Shown: in pieces, positions 7,539 through 15,112 of the stretch
Position numbering within the stretch: the stretch's first letter is position 1
How the letters are laid out: each line of letters opens with the position of its first letter
NCBI GenBank assembly: GCA_035626855.1
Contig: DASPMW010000124.1
Location: 1-22,968, forward strand
Direction: 5' to 3'
Length of the DNA stretch: 22,968 nucleotides
Origin: JAPWJZ01 sp035626855
GTDB taxonomy: Bacteria > Pseudomonadota > Alphaproteobacteria > Micavibrionales > UBA2020
Notes under the pieces: generated by a model
Seen by the model: only the letters and a program-made list of their open reading frames with translations
What the model was told of the DNA's origin: nothing
Databases searched by the model: none
Translations under genes and position numbers: made by a program

Positions 7539-9491
7539 ATGCGTTATCTCGTCCCCGCCCTGTTTTTCTGCCTGTTTTCCGCCCTCCCCGCCGCGCATGC
7601 CCATGCCGAGGCGCCGAAATACGCCGAAGCGCGGCTGTTCAGCCCCGTCACCGCGACCGGCAGCGGCGACGCGGTCCAGATCGGGCTCGAGCTCAAACTG
7701 AAGCCGAAATGGGACACCTACTGGCGCTCGCCGGGCGATGCGGGCCTGCCGCCCGACCTCGACTGGAAGGGCTCGGCCAACCTCAAGGCCTATTCTCTCC
7801 AATACCCGTCGCCGCACCGCCTGACCGTCTCCGGACTCGACAACAATGTCTATACCGACGAAGTCGTCTTTCCGATCACGGTCACGCTGGAAAACCCGGG
7901 CCAGCCGCTCGACCTGCACCTGAAGCTCGGACTTCTGGTCTGCAATGAAATCTGCGTGCCGGAAAAGCACGAGCTCACCCTCTCGCTTCCCGCCGGCGCG
8001 GCGGAAAAATCCGCGGATGCCGGTTTATACGAAGCCGCGCTGAAAAAACTACCGAAGCAGCAGATGGAAGGTTATGGTTTCAGCCGCGCCTGGCTCGAAA
8101 CCGACGCCGTCACCGGAAAAACCCTGCTGGCGATCGAGGGCGATCTTGCCGTGAAACCCACGCCCGAGGCGGACCTGTTCATCGAGCATGACAGCGGCAC
8201 CGTCTTCGGCCGTCCCGCCATTTCCTATGACGAGAAAACCGGCAAGGCAGCTTTCCGCGTCGATCCCCATACCAATGACGCGCCCGAGAAGCTCGCAAAG
8301 GATCTGGCAACCGGCGACCTGACGCTCACTTTCGTCGATGGCGATACGGCCTACGAGGGCAAGACCAGCGTCGGCATGAGCCCGGACACGCAGCCAGCAC
8401 CCCTGGCCGCGCCTGCGAAGCTGAAGGAAAAAGTCACCAGCATCGACCTTTCGATTATCCTGGCGGCGCTGCTCGGCGGCCTCATCCTCAACCTCATGCC
8501 CTGCGTCCTGCCGGTCCTTTCGCTGAAGGTGCTCTCGGTCGTGAGCCATGGCGGCAAGGATAACCGCCGCACGATCTTCACCAATTTCATGGCCTCCGCG
8601 CTCGGAATCGTCGCCTCGTTCTGGCTGATGGGCATTGCGCTGATCGCGCTGAAGGCGGCCGGCGGCTCGATCGGCTGGGGCATCCAGTTCCAGCATCCCG
8701 GATTCCTCGTTTTCCTGATCGTGGTCGTGCTCGGCTTTGCCGCCAATATGTGGGGGCTGTTCGAAATCCCGCTGCCGCGCTTCATCGCCAGGCATGCGGG
8801 CAAGCGCCACGAGATGGAGCCGACGCCGGCGGGCCATTTCCTGACCGGCATGTTCGCGACGCTGCTCGCGACGCCCTGCTCCGCGCCGTTCCTCGGCACG
8901 GCGATTTCCTTTGCGCTGGCGCGCGGCGCTTACGAAATCCTGACCATCTTCACCTTCGTCGGCCTGGGCCTCGCCGCGCCCTATATCCTGCTCGCGCTCT
9001 CCCCGCGCCTGTTCCGCTATATGCCCAAGCCCGGCCGCTGGATGATCGGGCTGCGCCGCGTGCTGGCGCTGGCGCTGGTCGCGACCGCCGTCTGGCTCGG
9101 CAGCGTGCTGATGAGCGTGACCGCGACCCCCGCCTTTGACGCCGGCTGGACGAAATTCGACGAAAAGCTGATCGCCCCCGCCGTCGCCGACGGCAAGACG
9201 GTCATCGTCGATATCACCGCCGACTGGTGCCTGACCTGCAAGGCCAACAAGAAATTCGTGCTCGGCCAGCAGGAGGTCATCGACGCGCTCAACGCGCCCA
9301 ATGTCGTCCGCCTTCAGGGTGACCTGACGATGCCCGATCCCGCCATCGACACCTACCTGCACAGCTTCGGGCGCTACGGCATCCCCTTCAACATCGTCTA
9401 CGGCCCCGGCCTGCCCGAGGGCAAGCCGCTGCCCGAGTTGCTGACCAAGGACGATGTCATGGACGCGCTGTCGGAAGCGGCGGGCGAGTAA
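7539..9491 (+). CDS. dsbD: Thiol:disulfide interchange protein, DsbD/ScsB-like
   Basis: Such proteins carry electrons from cytoplasmic thioredoxin across the inner membrane to periplasmic thiol proteins. The 650-residue product starts with a signal peptide (MRYLVPALFFCLFSALPAAHA). A long periplasmic domain has a Cys135-x3-Cys139 pair in CNEIC. The membrane core (about res 300-520) has LNLMPC322VLPVLSLK and ATPC447SAPF, the transmembrane cysteine pair. The C-terminal thioredoxin-like domain has C564-L-T-C567 in TADWCLTCKANKKF. All three redox pairs are intact. The large N-terminal domain with a CxxxC is closer to ScsB-type proteins than to E. coli DsbD. AAGGAG lies five bases before the ATG. 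The partner substrate is not identifiable here. Confidence 0.92.
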   Translation: MRYLVPALFFCLFSALPAAHAHAEAPKYAEARLFSPVTATGSGDAVQIGLELKLKPKWDTYWRSPGDAGLPPDLDWKGSANLKAYSLQYPSPHRLTVSGLDNNVYTDEVVFPITVTLENPGQPLDLHLKLGLLVCNEICVPEKHELTLSLPAGAAEKSADAGLYEAALKKLPKQQMEGYGFSRAWLETDAVTGKTLLAIEGDLAVKPTPEADLFIEHDSGTVFGRPAISYDEKTGKAAFRVDPHTNDAPEKLAKDLATGDLTLTFVDGDTAYEGKTSVGMSPDTQPAPLAAPAKLKEKVTSIDLSIILAALLGGLILNLMPCVLPVLSLKVLSVVSHGGKDNRRTIFTNFMASALGIVASFWLMGIALIALKAAGGSIGWGIQFQHPGFLVFLIVVVLGFAANMWGLFEIPLPRFIARHAGKRHEMEPTPAGHFLTGMFATLLATPCSAPFLGTAISFALARGAYEILTIFTFVGLGLAAPYILLALSPRLFRYMPKPGRWMIGLRRVLALALVATAVWLGSVLMSVTATPAFDAGWTKFDEKLIAPAVADGKTVIVDITADWCLTCKANKKFVLGQQEVIDALNAPNVVRLQGDLTMPDPAIDTYLHSFGRYGIPFNIVYGPGLPEGKPLPELLTKDDVMDALSEAAGE

Positions 9492-9560
9492 ATTTCCATA
9501 CTCTTGCCTGCTCCTCCCCGGCCTCGTTGACAGCCGCGCAGAATGGCTTAACCTGTTTTC

Positions 9561-10070
9561 ATGGTACATGAATCCCTCAGACAGCCTCTTGCGCCCGTCG
9601 GCCACAGCCAGTTTTACATGTGGCGCTGCGTGGTCGCGCTGGCCCATGCCGACGGGCGCGTCGCGCCGGCGGAGCGCGACTACCTGAACGGCGTGTTCTC
9701 GCGCATGAACCTCACCGCGGCGCAGAAGAGCACCTTCCATGACGATCTTGCAAATCCGCAGGACCTGCCCGCCCTGCTGCGCCAGATCAACGAGCCGGAA
9801 TGGCGTGGGCAGCTGATCTATTTCGGCGGGCTGCTGGCGCGCGCCGACGGCGATCTCGACCCGAGCGAAGACGCGATCCTGAAGAAGCTGCATGCCGACC
9901 AGCTGGCGAGCCTCGACATGGAGCAGATCCGCCGCGACGTGAAGAAGGCCGTGGATGACGAGATGTTCCGCCACGATCTGAAAATGAGCGAGCTGCGCCC
10001 GCATGGCAACCTCGCCGCCGTCATCGACAGCCTGCTGTTGCGGCTCGGCATCGACTTACAAGGAGAATGA
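9561..10070 (+). CDS. TerB-like domain protein (first of a tandem pair)
   Basis: This is a 169-residue cytosolic protein with no signal peptide. Its TerB/tellurite-resistance-type helical fold is suggested by two acidic motifs: ALAHADGRVAPAERDYL (res 26-42) and LLARADGDLDPSEDAIL (res 91-107). In the family such A-D-G-x-x-x-x-x-E motifs line a metal-binding surface. It resembles the next gene along its whole length, including a shared C-terminal helix (LLLRLGID against ALRKLGID). The stop codon overlaps the next gene's upstream ATG, so the two form an operon. No other ter gene is nearby, so a tellurite function is not implied. The upstream SD is weak. Confidence 0.75.
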   Translation: MVHESLRQPLAPVGHSQFYMWRCVVALAHADGRVAPAERDYLNGVFSRMNLTAAQKSTFHDDLANPQDLPALLRQINEPEWRGQLIYFGGLLARADGDLDPSEDAILKKLHADQLASLDMEQIRRDVKKAVDDEMFRHDLKMSELRPHGNLAAVIDSLLLRLGIDLQGE

Positions 10071-10075
10071 CGCAA

Positions 10076-10597
10076 ATGACCGTCCAGCCGCCCAAGCAGG
10101 TGATGTCGGAAAGCCAGTACCAGATGTGGCGCGGCGTGATCGCGATCGCCCATGTCGACGGCAAGATGCATGACGAGGAGCGCGCCTACCTGCGCCGCAC
10201 CTTCCAGAACCTCGACCGCGTCTACGGCCTCAGCGTCGAGCAGCGCAAGCAGCTCGATGACGACATGGAGAATCCGAAGGACCTTGCGACCATCCTGCCG
10301 CTCATCACCGAGCCGCAATTCCGCGGCACGCTGATCCATTTCGGCGAAGTCATGGTCTGGGCCGATTCCGAGGTCAGCCCCGAGGAAGAAGACGTCATCA
10401 AGAAACTCTACACCCAGCAGATGTCGACCATCGACGAGCAGAAACTGCGCGCGGAGGTCAAGGCGAGCCTCGCCTCCTCGCAGGCCGAGCTGGAACGCGA
10501 GCGCGCGAAAACCCATGCAACCGGCGAGCGCCGCAGCCCCGTCTTCCGCGCCATCGACGGCGCGCTCAGGAAGCTCGGGATTGATATACTCGAATAG
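10076..10597 (+). CDS. TerB-like domain protein (second of a tandem pair)
   Basis: The product is 173 residues and paralogous to the preceding gene. It has acidic motifs IAIAHVDGKMHDEERAYL (res 22-39) and VWADSEVSPEEEDVIKKL (res 94-111). The second motif has lost the glycine of A-D-G, so the two paralogues may have diverged in metal binding. A charged stretch (SSQAELERERAKTHATGER) precedes a C-terminal helix, LRKLGIDIL. AAGGAG (10060-10065) sits one base from an ATG at 10067 and ten bases from the ATG at 10076. I prefer 10076, but 10067 (three residues longer, ATGA overlap with the first gene) is possible. Its role is unknown; family members often act in stress or membrane-associated complexes. 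Confidence 0.75.
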   Translation: MTVQPPKQVMSESQYQMWRGVIAIAHVDGKMHDEERAYLRRTFQNLDRVYGLSVEQRKQLDDDMENPKDLATILPLITEPQFRGTLIHFGEVMVWADSEVSPEEEDVIKKLYTQQMSTIDEQKLRAEVKASLASSQAELERERAKTHATGERRSPVFRAIDGALRKLGIDILE

Positions 10598-10656
10598 CCG
10601 CGCCGCGCGCTGGATGTCTTTTGACCGCTAGCCCTGTTCAAGGCACTGACGGCTAC

Positions 10657-11388
10657 TTACTTTGTCGTGAGTCGCCCATCGGCGCCGAAAACAACGGTGT
10701 TATTTCCGCTCGACAACGTCTGGATTATTCTCGCTTGCAGTAAATGCGGGTTGCTTTCGAATAATTGAGCGGCATTGGAAAGGCTACGCAATACTGCCTG
10801 TTCGCCGCGTGCCTTTTCGAGCTGGGTTTGCACTTCTTTTTTTACTTCAAGAATCCCCGAAAATGCCTTTTTGAGGTTAGCGGGCAGCATGACATCGCGT
10901 ACAGCCAGCCTTGAGACCGTGCAACCAAGGGCCTCTGCCTTCTCAACAATCTTCGTCAGGAGCAATTGGTCAAGCTCCAGCTTTTTTTCTAGCAACTCAT
11001 CGAGAGTAAAGCCCGATACCGCATCGCGAAGCGCAAGTTGAGCATGGTTATAAAGCTCTGCCAGATAATTCTGGCTGGCGTGTCGCGCACGAACGGCATC
11101 AGTAATTTCATAAACCCCGGCCAAGCTGACTTTAATATTGATATTGTCCCGCGTGAGGATGTCCTGTCCCGGAAGATTGAGCATGGCACTGCGCTTATCA
11201 ACGACTGCAATTTCAGTCCTCGCCTTGCGATAGGTATAGCGCCCGGGCTGTAGCAATCTTACAAACTTGCCATCGCGATACATTAGGCCTTGCTGGTACT
11301 GATATACATAGGCGCGCGCAAAACATTTTTTGAAAAACAGCAGGCCGGCTACTAACGCAACAAAAATATAAACGAAAACCAATTCCAT
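10657..11388 (-). CDS. SPFH/Band 7 domain protein, slipin-like
   Basis: This membrane-anchored scaffold protein has 243 residues. An N-terminal hydrophobic anchor (MELVFVYIFVALVAGLLFF) is followed by the SPFH domain. Recognisable parts are the LLQPGRYTYRK segment, a D-I-L-T-R-D-N-I-x-I-x-V strand, a dimerisation region near TLDELL, and the stretch VSRLAVRDVMLPANLKKAF. A helical, charged segment (VKKEVQTQLEKARGEQAVLR) ends in NNTVVFGADGRL, as in bacterial slipins. The ATG at 11388 has AGGTGG six bases upstream. No NfeD protease partner lies alongside, although one often does. The gene is visibly richer in A+T than its neighbours. It starts only 13 nt after a structured element with a T6 tail. 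Confidence 0.85.
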   Translation of the reverse strand: MELVFVYIFVALVAGLLFFKKCFARAYVYQYQQGLMYRDGKFVRLLQPGRYTYRKARTEIAVVDKRSAMLNLPGQDILTRDNINIKVSLAGVYEITDAVRARHASQNYLAELYNHAQLALRDAVSGFTLDELLEKKLELDQLLLTKIVEKAEALGCTVSRLAVRDVMLPANLKKAFSGILEVKKEVQTQLEKARGEQAVLRSLSNAAQLFESNPHLLQARIIQTLSSGNNTVVFGADGRLTTK

Positions 11389-11401
11389 GGAATTCCACCT
11401 G

Positions 11402-11503
11402 AAAAAAGGGTTTTGCCCCGTCAACCACGTTGGACCGGGGGAGGTCTTAACCTGCAGACCCAGTCATTCGTTTGCATTAAAGCAGGTATCGGGGGCAAAA
11501 CCC
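11402..11503 (-). terminator. Long-range 12-bp stem with T6 tail, upstream of the slipin gene
   Basis: On the minus strand GGGTTTTGCCCC (11503-11492) pairs perfectly with GGGGCAAAACCC (11419-11408). TTTTTT (11407-11402) follows. The stem encloses 72 nt that fold into three hairpins: CCTGC with GCAGG, GACC with GGTC, and CAAC with GTTG. It could end a small RNA transcribed from the minus strand. It could also act as an attenuator for the slipin gene, whose SD follows immediately. A 72-nt enclosed loop is unusual for a plain terminator. Confidence 0.45.
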
Positions 11504-11760
11504 GTGCATTACCACATGCTATGGGAGTTGAACCCGTGCTAGGAGGGCCCCTTTACACCAGTACAGAGCAAGATTTGACCCGACTGATATTTTGATGGAG
11601 CCCAACACAAGGTTAATAGGCGGGGGAGACCTTGTCAAACTCGGCTACGGGCAGACAACATAAGTCGCACTAGGACGGTGCGCAAAGGATCGCCGCCATC
11701 TAAATTCGGAAAAATCTCCGGCATTAAATATGCGGCAAATAACTCGGGTATCAGCCAACC
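11402..11760 (-). ncRNA. Possible structured non-coding RNA or mRNA leader, unassigned
   Basis: This 374-bp gap between the PBP1A stop and the slipin start has no convincing ORF and several dyads. Hairpins on the minus strand are GCACT-type 11666-11670/11678-11682, ACAAGGT with ACCTTGT (11635-11629 and 11613-11607), and the three hairpins inside the 12-bp closing stem (11408-11503). Two hairpin loops carry the word TCCCCCG. A GGGTTCAACTCCC word (11535-11523) resembles a tRNA/tmRNA T arm, but the flanks do not complete a five-pair stem or an acceptor. I tested tmRNA, SRP RNA, RNase P RNA and common riboswitch motifs by eye and found none. The direction is inferred from the T6 tail. Confidence 0.35.
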
Positions 11761-11762
11761 AA

Positions 11763-14330
11763 CTAGTAAAGCCCGCCCAGCCCCGTATTCACGCTCTCGC
11801 CATACTCGGTCACGCCGGAGACGGGCTCGACGCTTTGGCCGGTGAACATCATCGGCTCGTCGCCCGGCTCGGTGCCGTCGACGAAGGCCTCGAGGATGCT
11901 CTTCTCGTCGCCGGCCTGCGACCGGGTGCCCGTCACGGGGTTGATCTGCACGAGGCGGATGCCGGGCGGCACGCGGAAGGGCACGGGCGGCACGTCCTTC
12001 AGCGCCCGTTCCATGAATTCCTTCACGATGGGTGCGGCGACATGGCCGCCGGTTTCCTTGGCGCCGAGCGGCTTCGGCTCGTCATAGCCGACATAGGTGC
12101 CGACGATAAGGTCAGGCGTGAAGCCGATGAACCAGGCGTCCTTCGATTCATTGGTCGTACCGGTCTTGCCGGCGACGGGGCGGCCGAGCGATTTCAGGCT
12201 GGTCGCCGTGCCGCGCTGCACGACGCCCTCCAGCATGGAAACGATCTGGTACATGTTGCGCGGATCGGCGATCTGCGGGCGGCTGTCGGGGATCAGGGGC
12301 GCGTCCTGCCCGTTCCAGGGCGTCATAGGTCCGCAGCCCTCGCAGGCGGCCTTGTCATGCACGAAGATCGTCTTGCCATGCCGGTCCTGCACGCGGTCGA
12401 TCAGCGTCGGCGTGATCTTCTTGCCGCCGTTGACGAACGTCGAATAGGCGGAAACCATGCGCAGCAGCGTCGTCTCGCCCGCGCCGATCGACATCGAGAG
12501 CATTGGCGGCAGGTTGTCGATGACGCCGAACTTGTTGCAGATGTCCACGATCTTGTCCATGCCGACATAGTTGGCGAGGCGCACGGTCATGAGGTTGCGC
12601 GATTTTTCAAGACCCACGCGCATCGTCGTCGGGCCGCCGAAATCATTGGTGTAGTTTTTCGGCGCCCACTTCTTCATGCCCGGCCCCTGGTCGAGGACGA
12701 AAGGCGCATCAAGGATGAGCGTCGCGGGCGTAAAGCCAGCCTCCAGCCCTGCGAGGTAAACAAAAGGCTTGAAGGCCGAACCCGGCTGGCGGATCGCCTG
12801 CGTCGCGCGGTTGAACCAGCTGAGGTCGAAGGAAAAGCCGCCGGCGACCGCAAAAATTCGGCCCGTATGCGGGTCCATGACGATAAGCCCGCCCGACACG
12901 TTCGGGATCTGGCGCAGCCAGTAGACGGGGCGCTCCTTGTCCGTCTCCCCGGAATCTTCGGTGAACCAGACATCGCCGACTTTCAGCAGGTCGCTGACTT
13001 CGTCGGGCGCTTTCTGGCCCTTGCGCTTCGCCCATTTCATTTTGTTCAGGGTAATGACCGCCTCGCGCCCGTCGCGCAGCCCGATCTTCGCTTCCTTCGC
13101 GCCCGATTCAAGCACGACCGCGAGCGTGAAATTGCCGGTGCCGGGCGGCTCCGCCACTTTCAGCAGGTTGTCATGCCAGTTCGATGTCTCGATATGCGCG
13201 ATCTTGTCGCTGTGGAGGCCGTAGCGCATGTCGTAATTGATCAACCCGTGCCGCAGCGCCAGCTCCGCCTGCTGCTGGTATTCGGGCACCAAAGTCGAAT
13301 GCGCGATGAGCCCGCCCCGCATCAGCCCGTCCTCGCCGTAGAGCTCGAGCAGCTTGCGCCGCACTTCTTCGGCGAAATAGGGATGGTTCACGTATTGGGT
13401 GTTTTCGCGCTTGATCGTCTTGATCGGCCGCGCGATCGCGGCCTCATATTCGGCCTTGGTGATGAAGCCGTTGTCCTGCATTTCCTTCAGCACGTAATTG
13501 CGGCGCTCGAAGGCGGCGTCATAGCGTTTGTCCGGGTCGTAATCGCTGGGCGCCTTCGGCAGGCCGGCGAGGAAGGCCGCTTCCTCCAGCGTCAGTTCAT
13601 CAAGCGGCTTGTTGAAATATTCGAGGGAGGCGGCGGCCACGCCGTAGCTGCGCGCGCCGAGATAGATTTCGTTCAGGTAAAGCTCGAGGATCTTGTTTTT
13701 CGGCAGCGCCTGCTCGATGCGGAAGGACAGGATGGCTTCGCGGATCTTGCGACCGAACTTGGCCACCACGTCGCCCTTCTCCGCCTCGACCTCGTCCTTC
13801 AGGAGAAAGTTCTTGGCGACCTGCTGCGTGATGGTCGATGCGCCTTTCAACCGGCGGCCGGGATGCATGATGTTCTGCTTGATCGCGCGCAGGATGCCGA
13901 AGGGATCGACGCCCTTATGCGTCCAGAAATTCTTGTCCTCCGCCGAAATGAAGGCGTTGACGACGAGCTTCGGCACCGCATCGACGGAGACGAAGACGCG
14001 CTTTTCAAACGCGAATTCCGCGAGCAGGCGGCCGTCGCTGGCATAGGTGCGCGTGACGATCGGCGGGTCGTATTTCGACAGCGCCGAATAATCCGGCAGG
14101 TCATGCCCGAAGTAGAACAGGATGAAGGCCACGCCCGCGACCGCGCCGAGCAGGCCGAGCAGCGCCAGCGAGACGAGCAGCCCGAACAGGCGGCCGATGA
14201 AAAATCCGCCGCCGCCGCGTTTCTTCTTCGCCTTGGCCGGCTTTTCCGCGACGGGCTTTTCGGCCGCGAGGTCTTTTTTCTTCTCGGGTTTCGCGTTCGG
14301 GTTGTTTTTCGGGTCGGCAGCGAGCGCCAT
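11763..14330 (-). CDS. mrcA: Penicillin-binding protein 1A (bifunctional peptidoglycan synthase)
   Basis: This class A PBP polymerises lipid II and cross-links the stem peptides in the periplasm. The product is 855 residues: a Lys-rich cytoplasmic tail, one membrane anchor (about res 46-74), a GT51 domain and a transpeptidase domain. GT51 motifs are EDKNFWTHKGVD with catalytic Glu131, GASTITQQVAKN, and KNKILELYLNEIYLG. Transpeptidase motifs are S518-A-F-K521, SRN, and K722-T-G-T. An inserted OB-like region between the domains is typical of PBP1A. It starts five nucleotides after the mlaF stop, so it is probably the last gene of the dnaB-alr-mlaE-mlaF block. A long ORF on the opposite strand is only its shadow. 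Confidence 0.96.
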   Translation of the reverse strand: MALAADPKNNPNAKPEKKKDLAAEKPVAEKPAKAKKKRGGGGFFIGRLFGLLVSLALLGLLGAVAGVAFILFYFGHDLPDYSALSKYDPPIVTRTYASDGRLLAEFAFEKRVFVSVDAVPKLVVNAFISAEDKNFWTHKGVDPFGILRAIKQNIMHPGRRLKGASTITQQVAKNFLLKDEVEAEKGDVVAKFGRKIREAILSFRIEQALPKNKILELYLNEIYLGARSYGVAAASLEYFNKPLDELTLEEAAFLAGLPKAPSDYDPDKRYDAAFERRNYVLKEMQDNGFITKAEYEAAIARPIKTIKRENTQYVNHPYFAEEVRRKLLELYGEDGLMRGGLIAHSTLVPEYQQQAELALRHGLINYDMRYGLHSDKIAHIETSNWHDNLLKVAEPPGTGNFTLAVVLESGAKEAKIGLRDGREAVITLNKMKWAKRKGQKAPDEVSDLLKVGDVWFTEDSGETDKERPVYWLRQIPNVSGGLIVMDPHTGRIFAVAGGFSFDLSWFNRATQAIRQPGSAFKPFVYLAGLEAGFTPATLILDAPFVLDQGPGMKKWAPKNYTNDFGGPTTMRVGLEKSRNLMTVRLANYVGMDKIVDICNKFGVIDNLPPMLSMSIGAGETTLLRMVSAYSTFVNGGKKITPTLIDRVQDRHGKTIFVHDKAACEGCGPMTPWNGQDAPLIPDSRPQIADPRNMYQIVSMLEGVVQRGTATSLKSLGRPVAGKTGTTNESKDAWFIGFTPDLIVGTYVGYDEPKPLGAKETGGHVAAPIVKEFMERALKDVPPVPFRVPPGIRLVQINPVTGTRSQAGDEKSILEAFVDGTEPGDEPMMFTGQSVEPVSGVTEYGESVNTGLGGLY

Positions 14331-14335
14331 TGTAA

Positions 14336-15112
14336 TCAGACTTCCATTTTAATCGGCCCCTGCGCGGAGCCCTTGATGAACTGGTCGACATATTCGTTGC
14401 CGGAATGGTCGATATCATTGGCAGCGCCCTGCCAGATGATCTGGCCCTTGTAGATCATCGCGATGTCGTCGGCGATCTTGCGGGCGGAGGCCATGTCATG
14501 CGTGATCGAGAGCGTGGTCGCGCCGAGGCCCTTGGAGGTTTCCACGATCAGGTCGTTAATGACGTCGGCCATGATCGGATCGAGCCCGGTCGTCGGCTCG
14601 TCGAAGAAAATGATCTCGGGGTTCGCGGCGATGGCGCGGGCGAGGCCGACGCGCTTTTGCATGCCGCCCGACAACTCCGCCGGCAGCATATCGGCGACGC
14701 GCGCGGGCAGGCCGACCGCGCGCAGCTTGTCGATCGCGACAGTGCGGGCTTCGTCCTTGCCGACGCCCTTGCCCTGCATGAGGCCGAAGCCGACGTTTTC
14801 CCAGATGGGCAGTGAATCGAACAGCGCGCCGCCCTGGAACAGCATGCCGAATTTCTTCATGAGGTCGTCGCGGTCCTTGCCGGTCGCGCCCGCGGTCTCG
14901 AAGCCATCGACCTTGATCGAGCCCTTGTCCGGATGCAGCAACCCGAGTACGCATTTGATCGTGACCGATTTGCCCGTGCCCGAGCCGCCGATGACGACGA
15001 GCGAGCGGCCCTTCGGAATGGACAGGTTCACCCCGCGCAGCACATGGTTGCGCCCGAAGGATTTATAGACGTCTTTCAGCTCGAGTTTCGGCGCAGGTTC
15101 GGTCATGGTCAT
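14336..15112 (-). CDS. mlaF: ABC transporter ATPase of the Mla phospholipid-transport system
   Basis: MlaF drives phospholipid movement between inner and outer membranes with the MlaE permease. The 258-residue protein has Walker A GGSGTGKS (res 42-49), the Q-loop LFQGGALFDSLPIWENV that is characteristic of MlaF/TTG2A proteins, signature LSGGMQKRVGLARAI, Walker B IIFFDEPTTGLDP, and the switch His in ITHDM. Its ATG overlaps the mlaE stop by ATGA. A second in-frame ATG two codons later (15106) is an alternative start. No mlaD substrate-binding gene follows, as it often would; mrcA follows instead. Confidence 0.93.
   Translation of the reverse strand: MTMTEPAPKLELKDVYKSFGRNHVLRGVNLSIPKGRSLVVIGGSGTGKSVTIKCVLGLLHPDKGSIKVDGFETAGATGKDRDDLMKKFGMLFQGGALFDSLPIWENVGFGLMQGKGVGKDEARTVAIDKLRAVGLPARVADMLPAELSGGMQKRVGLARAIAANPEIIFFDEPTTGLDPIMADVINDLIVETSKGLGATTLSITHDMASARKIADDIAMIYKGQIIWQGAANDIDHSGNEYVDQFIKGSAQGPIKMEV

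Noticed and set aside
11595..11663. A 22-codon ORF on the plus strand inside the structured gap
   Set aside because: There is no SD and no homology I recognise, and it overlaps hairpins read from the other strand. Chance ORFs of this size are common.
11402..11760. Permuted two-piece tmRNA, suggested by the T-arm word GGGTTCAACTCCC at 11535-11523
   Set aside because: The T stem is only three clean pairs, no matching acceptor or D-arm sequence follows, and no frame gives a tag peptide ending in an AA-stop. The piece sizes also do not fit.
11730..14453. A 907-codon open frame on the plus strand opposite the PBP1A gene
   Set aside because: It is antisense to a gene with all GT51 and transpeptidase motifs. 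Its composition (Arg/Asp/His/Val-rich) is typical of the complementary frame of a GC-rich gene, and it has no recognisable domain.
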